Positions 6,143-10,279 of a stretch of 10,279 bases of DNA are shown here, piece after piece (position 1 is the first letter of the stretch; each line of letters begins with the position of its first letter). The translations under genes were made by a program, and so were the position numbers. The stretch comes from Actinomycetes bacterium. Its GTDB lineage: Bacteria; Actinomycetota; CALGFH01. Location of the stretch: assembly GCA_030152105.1 (NCBI GenBank), contig JASLIH010000167.1:1-10279 (forward strand), in the 5' to 3' direction. The notes below the pieces were generated by a model. That model made no database searches, had not been told where the DNA came from, and saw nothing but the letters and a program-made list of their open reading frames with translations.

Positions 6143-7012
6143 TCAGTCCTCGGTGGGCGGACCGGACCGGCCCGACCGCGGCACGGCCGGCCTCGGCGTG
6201 AACGGCCGCAGCTCCTCCCGCCCCCCGTGGATGAGCACGCTCGTCGCCTCCGGGACCGCGCTCCAGGCGCCTTTGAGGTCGCCAAGCGGCTCGGACACGA
6301 CGAGCCTGGTCTGGTCGGACACCGCGTGCAGGATGGGGTTGTCCGGGTATTGGTGCCGCAGCGTGCGGACGTCGGTGCTGTGGAACAGTGAGCGTGACCG
6401 GCCCTCGCTCGAGTACCGGAACGCCCAGAGGCGTTCGCCGTCGGAGGTCGCCACCGTCATCTGGATCGGGTGCTCCACGCCATGGCGCCGACCGGTGGCT
6501 TCGACGAGGCCGACCGCGCGCTCGACGGCCCGGGGCGGATCGTCCTCCAGCCCGAAGGTGAGCGCCAGGAAGAAGAGGAGCTCGGAGTCCGTGGACCCTT
6601 CGATCTCGGGGAACAAGGCCGGGTCGACCGCCAGCGTCAGGTCACGTTTGACGTCGGCGAAGCCCCGGAGCAGCCCGTTGTGCATCCACAGCCAGCGCCC
6701 ACGCCGGAAGGGGTGACAGTTGGTCTGCTGGACCGCGGAGCCACTGGAGGCGCGGATGTGCGCGAAGACCAGCGGGGAGGCCACGTGCGTCGCCAACTCT
6801 CGCAGGTTGCGGTCGTTCCAGGCGGGTTCGGTGCTGTGGAAGACGCCAGGATCCGCCTGGGCGCCGTACCAGCCGACGCCGAAGCCGTCACCGTTGGTGG
6901 TCTCGGCGCCCATCGTCGCGTGAAGGCTCTGCACGATCAGGGAGTGCTTGGGCTTGTAGAGCAACTCGTCAAGCAGGACCGGCGAGCCGGTGTACGAGAG
7001 CCAGCGGCACAT
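6143..7012 (-). CDS. Class II glutamine amidotransferase (EgtC/YafJ-type, GATase_4)
   Basis: A 289-residue Ntn-type amidohydrolase. The protein begins MCRWLSY, so removal of Met would expose Cys2 as the N-terminal nucleophile. The class II signature is complete: NGDGFGVGWYG (40-50), AHIRASS with Arg87, CHPF (99-102), MHNG with the oxyanion residues Asn112 and Gly113, and GSTDSELLF with Asp142 for glutamine binding. There is no synthase domain, as in EgtC and YafJ. EgtC removes glutamate from gamma-glutamyl ergothioneine precursors, but no egtA, egtB or egtD gene is in the window, so an ergothioneine role is not supported here and the substrate is open. ATG 7010-7012 is required by Cys2 and has GAGGAG 6 bases upstream; upstream in-frame codons give a Pro/Arg-rich extension without family character. 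It leads an apparent two-gene unit with the YrhK-like membrane protein. Confidence 0.9.
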   Translation of the reverse strand: MCRWLSYTGSPVLLDELLYKPKHSLIVQSLHATMGAETTNGDGFGVGWYGAQADPGVFHSTEPAWNDRNLRELATHVASPLVFAHIRASSGSAVQQTNCHPFRRGRWLWMHNGLLRGFADVKRDLTLAVDPALFPEIEGSTDSELLFFLALTFGLEDDPPRAVERAVGLVEATGRRHGVEHPIQMTVATSDGERLWAFRYSSEGRSRSLFHSTDVRTLRHQYPDNPILHAVSDQTRLVVSEPLGDLKGAWSAVPEATSVLIHGGREELRPFTPRPAVPRSGRSGPPTED

Positions 7013-7106
7013 CTCGGTCTCCTCTCGCGTCGGGGGCAACGCGCCGGCGCCGGGTCTCCGACGCACGTCCTCTCCATTTCGACCAGCGGAGTGCGGGAGC
7101 GCATCA

Positions 7107-7116
7107 CCCGTACGGG
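7107..7116. repeat. 10-bp palindrome in the gap upstream of the amidotransferase
   Basis: CCCGTACGGG is a perfect palindrome, flanked by TCA on one side and ATGA on the other, which extends it imperfectly. It lies about 95 bases before the amidotransferase ATG and 53 bases past the stop of the large ATPase gene, in the 7013-7168 gap. No T-run follows, so a terminator is unlikely. It could be an operator. A TTGCTT (7120-7125, minus strand) is a possible -35 but has no good -10. Confidence 0.3.
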
Positions 7117-7168
7117 ATGAAGCAACCGCGGCACCTACCGGGCCGGGCGAGGGCATCGATGAGGCTGG

Positions 7169-10141
7169 CTACGACCTGCGGCGCGGCCCACCTCTGGGCC
7201 GGCCGATGGGTTCGGCGGCCTGGAGGCGCCAGTGGCCGGTCTCGGCGAGCAGGCCGGGGGCGCGGAGCTGGCCGAAGAGCTCTGCCGCCTCGTCGAGGGG
7301 GTCGCGGGCCGACGGGCGACCCAGGCGGGTGGCGCAGCGGCCGAGGCCGAGGAGGGCCTGGGCGTGCTCGAGCACGACCCCGAAGTGCCGCCAGCCCGCA
7401 CTGGCCTGGTCGTAGCGGTCGGCGGCGGCGTCCAGGTCGCCCCGGGCCTCGGCCAGGACCGCCCCGGCGGTCGACCGGCAGTGCTGGTAGCGGGCGGCCG
7501 GGGCGTCGGCGCCGGCCAGGAAGGACTCGGCCAGCTCGGGGGCGCCGGCGGCCAGGCAGATCCGCGACACGATCGGCAGGGGGTCGGCGCGATAGCAGCT
7601 CGGGCCGTCCCGGGTCGCCCGTTCGAGCTCGGCCACCAGCCCGAGCGCGGCGTCGAGGTCGCCGCCGGCCTGCTCGATGAAGGCGGCGATGGCGAAGGCG
7701 TTGGAGACGACCTGCGGGTCGCCGATGTCGCGGGCCCGGGGGAGGAACCGGCGCTCGAGCTCGGCCGCCTCGGCGACCGCGCCCCGGCAGGCCAAAATGT
7801 GCGCCTTGCGGGCGGTCAGGCTGACCCCCTCGTACGACTCGGCCAGGTCCTGGTGGCGGGCCAGGAGCCGGTCGGCGAGCCCCATGGCCTCGTCCCAGCG
7901 GCCCAGGTCGAACAGGCACTCGACCACCGACACCGACAGCCAGTGGGCCACCTCGGTGATGCCCCGCTGCTCGCACAGCTCCAGGCCGGCCTGCATCGCC
8001 CGCATGCCGGCGGCCGGTCCCTCCAGCTCGAACAGCTCGGCGCCGAGGTTGCCGTAGGCCAGGGCGGTGCCCCGGCCGAGGCCGAGCCGCAGGCCCAGCT
8101 CGACCGACTCCCGCACGTCCTGGAGGCCGCCGAGGTCGCCGATCTCGTCGCGGACACAGCCCCGGTACTGCAGCGCTCGCTGCCGGATGTCGTCGGCGCC
8201 GGCCCGCTCGGCCAGGTCCATGGCCCGCTGGAGCCAGTCGAGCGCCTCCGCCGGCCGCCCCGACGTCCAGACCTCCTTGCCCATCTCGAGGTAGGCGTCG
8301 GCGAGCCCTGGGCCGGGCGGCTCCCGTTCCAGCATGGCGATGGCCGAGACGACCAGGCGGCGGGAGCGGGCGGTCTCGCCCCGGTACCAGAGCACCCTGG
8401 CCTGGCGGGCCATCGCCTCGCCGGCGCCGAGGTGGTCGCCGCCGGCCTCGAAGCCGGTGATGGCCTCGGACAGCAGCCGCTCGGCCTGCACGGCCCGTCC
8501 GGCCTGCTGGGCCGCCTCGGCCGCCTTCTCCAGGACCCCGGCCCGTCCGGGATGGGTGGCCGGCAGCAGCCCGAGGGCGCGCTGGTAGTGGACGTCGGCC
8601 CTGGCCACGTCCAGGGTCATGGCCCGGTCGCCGGCCAGGATCAGGAAGCGGCGAGCCGGGTCGTGCAGGGCCTCGGTGTCCTCGGCGGCCCGGGCCGCTC
8701 TGGCCAGCTCCAGGGCGGTCAGGTAGTGGTGGGCGAGCAGCTCGGCATGGTCGGCGATGCGGTCCCCGGCGACCTGCTCGATCCAGGCCGCGACCGCCCG
8801 GTGCCTGGTCACCCTGGCCGTTCGCGGGAGCTGGCCGTAGGCCACCTCGCGGGTGAGGTTGTGCCAGAAGGCGTACTCGACCTCGCCGGCGACCGACGAG
8901 ACCCGGACGGCGCGAATGAACGCCCGGCGGGCCAGCTCCTCGAGGTTGGCCCTGGTGCCGGCCGGGTCGCGGCCGGCGATGGCGAGCAGCGCCCCCGACC
9001 AGAAGACCGTGCCCACGACGGCGGCGTCCTGGAGCAGGGCCCGGCGCTCGGGGGTGAGGGTGTCCAGCCGGGCGGCGATCACCGCCTGGATCGAGTCGGG
9101 CAGGACCGTCTCGGCGGCCGTGAGCCGCACCGTGTGGTCGTCCCGCTCCAGCAGTCCCTGGTCGTCCAGCATGCGGCAGACCTGCTCGGCGTACAGCGGG
9201 TTGCCGCCGATGCGGCCGAGCAGGGTGGTGTGGGCCCCGTCGCGCGCCACGGCCCGGCCGAGCAGGGCCGCGATCAGGCGGGTGGTGTCGGCGTCCGACA
9301 GGGGGGCGAGCGTGACGGTCGTCGCCCGGTCAGACGGGCCCCGGCCCCAGTCCGGGTCGTGGTCGAACAGCTCGGGCCGGGTCGTGGTCACCACCAGCAG
9401 GGGCACGCCACTGGCCTCCTCGGCCAGGTGCCGGACAAAGGCCAGCAGGGCGTCGTCGGCCCAGTGCAGGTCCTCGAGGACGACGACCAGCGGCCGCCTG
9501 GCCGCCACCGCCTCGAGGAACCGGCGCCAGGCGGTGAAGGTCTCCGCCTGCTCCGGCGTCCCCGTCCTCGCCTCCATGTCGCTGGCCTGGCCGAGCAGCG
9601 GCGCCAGGCGGGTCTCGAGCCACTGGCGCTCGGCCGGCTCCTCGACCACGGCCGCGACCGTGTCGGCCAGCTTGGCCGCGACCGTGGCCGGGTCGTCGAA
9701 CTCGAGGATGCCGGCCTGGGCCTTGAGGACCTCCCCGAGGGCCCAGAAGCTGATGCCCTCCCCGTACGGCAGGCAGTGGCCCTCACGCCAGGAGATCAGC
9801 TCGGGCTGGGCGTCGACGAACTCCCGGAGCTCGCGGACCAGCCGGCTCTTGCCGACCCCGGGCTCGCCGCTGACCGTGACCACCCGCACCGAGGCTTCGT
9901 CCCGGGCCCTGGCGTAGCTGCGCTGGAGCTGGCCCAGCTCGGCCTCCCGGCCCAGGAACGGGGTGGCCGGGGCCTGGTCGACGGTGACCCCGTGCCGGCC
10001 GCGGGCCGCAGCGGCGACCCATACCGGCAGCGGCTCGGCCTTGCCCTTGACCCGGACCGGGGGCAGCGGCTCGTAGTCGAACAGCCCCCGGGTGGCCCGG
10101 TAGGTCGCCTCGCCGACCAGGACGCTCCCGACCGGCGCCAC
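7169..10141 (-). CDS. AAA_16/STAND ATPase with TPR repeats, downstream part of a frameshifted cyclase-ATPase-TPR protein
   Basis: This 990-codon open frame is the major part of a larger gene. Residues 1-44 (VAPVGSVLVGEATYRATRGL onward, to PVWVA) are the C-terminal end of a class III adenylate/guanylate cyclase domain. An AAA_16 ATPase follows: FLGREAEL (62-69), Walker A GEPGVGKSR (92-100), Walker B VVVLEDLHWADD (219-230), TTTRPEL (252-258) and GGNPLYAEQ (312-320), the usual order for STAND-type signal ATPases. From about residue 470 to the end is an Ala/Leu-rich helical region of TPR type, ending in an Arg-rich tail. There is no C-terminal LuxR helix-turn-helix, so it is not a direct DNA binder as seen. 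The first codon is a GTG inside the conserved cyclase domain with no Shine-Dalgarno, so it is not a real start. The upstream part lies in another frame (see the entry at 10150-10279). Related proteins occur in several copies in actinobacteria; their ligands are mostly unknown. Confidence 0.85.
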   Translation of the reverse strand: MAPVGSVLVGEATYRATRGLFDYEPLPPVRVKGKAEPLPVWVAAAARGRHGVTVDQAPATPFLGREAELGQLQRSYARARDEASVRVVTVSGEPGVGKSRLVRELREFVDAQPELISWREGHCLPYGEGISFWALGEVLKAQAGILEFDDPATVAAKLADTVAAVVEEPAERQWLETRLAPLLGQASDMEARTGTPEQAETFTAWRRFLEAVAARRPLVVVLEDLHWADDALLAFVRHLAEEASGVPLLVVTTTRPELFDHDPDWGRGPSDRATTVTLAPLSDADTTRLIAALLGRAVARDGAHTTLLGRIGGNPLYAEQVCRMLDDQGLLERDDHTVRLTAAETVLPDSIQAVIAARLDTLTPERRALLQDAAVVGTVFWSGALLAIAGRDPAGTRANLEELARRAFIRAVRVSSVAGEVEYAFWHNLTREVAYGQLPRTARVTRHRAVAAWIEQVAGDRIADHAELLAHHYLTALELARAARAAEDTEALHDPARRFLILAGDRAMTLDVARADVHYQRALGLLPATHPGRAGVLEKAAEAAQQAGRAVQAERLLSEAITGFEAGGDHLGAGEAMARQARVLWYRGETARSRRLVVSAIAMLEREPPGPGLADAYLEMGKEVWTSGRPAEALDWLQRAMDLAERAGADDIRQRALQYRGCVRDEIGDLGGLQDVRESVELGLRLGLGRGTALAYGNLGAELFELEGPAAGMRAMQAGLELCEQRGITEVAHWLSVSVVECLFDLGRWDEAMGLADRLLARHQDLAESYEGVSLTARKAHILACRGAVAEAAELERRFLPRARDIGDPQVVSNAFAIAAFIEQAGGDLDAALGLVAELERATRDGPSCYRADPLPIVSRICLAAGAPELAESFLAGADAPAARYQHCRSTAGAVLAEARGDLDAAADRYDQASAGWRHFGVVLEHAQALLGLGRCATRLGRPSARDPLDEAAELFGQLRAPGLLAETGHWRLQAAEPIGRPRGGPRRRS

Positions 10142-10149
10142 CCCTCCGA

Positions 10150-10279
10150 GCGGGAGGCGGTGTTGACCACGTCGCCGACCACGCCCTCGCTCTGGTGGCG
10201 GTCGGCGGCGACCACCGCCTCGCCGGTGTTGACCCCGACCCTGACGCTGAGGGCCAGCTCCCTGGTCGCCTCCAGGATG
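10150..10279 (-). pseudogene. Class III adenylate/guanylate cyclase domain fragment, out of frame with the ATPase part and cut by the window edge
   Basis: The minus strand reads ILEATRELALSVRVGVNTGE, then AVVAADRHQSEGVVGDVVNTASR. This is the second half of a class III cyclase homology domain. The NTASR motif supplies the transition-state Asn and Arg of this family. The conserved continuation (LGGVAPVGSVLVGEATYRAT) is found only in another frame, starting at CTC 10148-10150, which shares base 10150 with the Arg codon. So one base is missing between about 10144 and 10152. Read without correction, this frame continues to a stop at 9796 with no family resemblance. The metal-binding Asp residues and the true start lie beyond the right edge. 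It may be a sequencing or assembly error next to the CCCC run at 10141-10144, or a genuine inactivating mutation. Confidence 0.7.

Noticed and set aside
6143..7012. Ergothioneine biosynthesis cluster (egtC)
   Set aside because: The amidotransferase fits the fold, but no other ergothioneine gene is present, so the symbol is not assigned.
8853..9917. Plus-strand open frame (354 codons) opposite the AAA_16 ATPase
   Set aside because: Ser/Arg/Ala-rich translation without domains; the opposite strand has Walker A and B motifs in the right order.
10139..10141. GTG as the true start of the 990-codon ATPase-TPR protein
   Set aside because: It lies within a conserved cyclase segment, has no ribosome-binding site, and the upstream bases encode the rest of the same domain in another frame.
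9796..10215. Minus-strand frame beginning MVAADRHQSEG as a separate gene
   Set aside because: Its first ~20 residues are real cyclase sequence, but after NTASR it becomes low-complexity and overlaps the true ATPase frame. It is the frameshifted continuation, not an independent gene.

Overview
The window is about 10.3 kb of GC-rich chromosomal DNA, almost fully coding. It suggests a high-GC soil-type actinobacterium (Actinomycetota), although no marker gene fixes the taxon. The evidence is strong GC bias at third positions, an Abhydrolase_9-type membrane hydrolase (a family typical of actinobacteria), a cyclase-ATPase-TPR signalling protein, a MalT-like LuxR ATPase and a probable leaderless TetR mRNA. 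No tRNA, rRNA, CRISPR array, insertion sequence or phage gene is visible. No gap between genes exceeds about 160 bases.

Left block, 1-1086, minus strand. The start of a LuxR-family STAND ATPase runs off the left edge and is preceded by an alpha/beta hydrolase gene. The hydrolase is transcribed divergently from a TetR regulator. The 71 bases between them hold two tandem copies of an imperfect inverted repeat, overlapping a consensus -35 box that points at the hydrolase.

Plus-strand block, 1158-4226. The TetR gene, a CPBP-family membrane protease and a polytopic membrane hydrolase (Abhydrolase_9) are tightly packed and probably form one transcription unit. It ends 28 bases from a convergent gene.

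Minus-strand block, 4255-7012. A class II glutamine amidotransferase is followed after 13 bases by a six-helix membrane protein with YrhK-like repeats. Next comes a Tat-lipoprotein of the dienelactone hydrolase family, with its own upstream gap carrying a perfect 7-bp inverted repeat.

Right block, 7169-10279, minus strand. A large multidomain protein has the end of a class III nucleotide cyclase domain, an AAA_16/STAND ATPase and a long TPR array. The cyclase domain is split by an apparent one-base frameshift near 10144-10152, and the gene's true 5' end lies outside the window.

The genes share a theme of hydrolases and regulation: four hydrolase or protease genes of different folds and locations, a local TetR switch and two large NTPase regulators. 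No single pathway is evident, and I do not see a convincing new multi-gene system. The best leads are the TetR operator region, the lipid-anchored dienelactone hydrolase and the broken cyclase.
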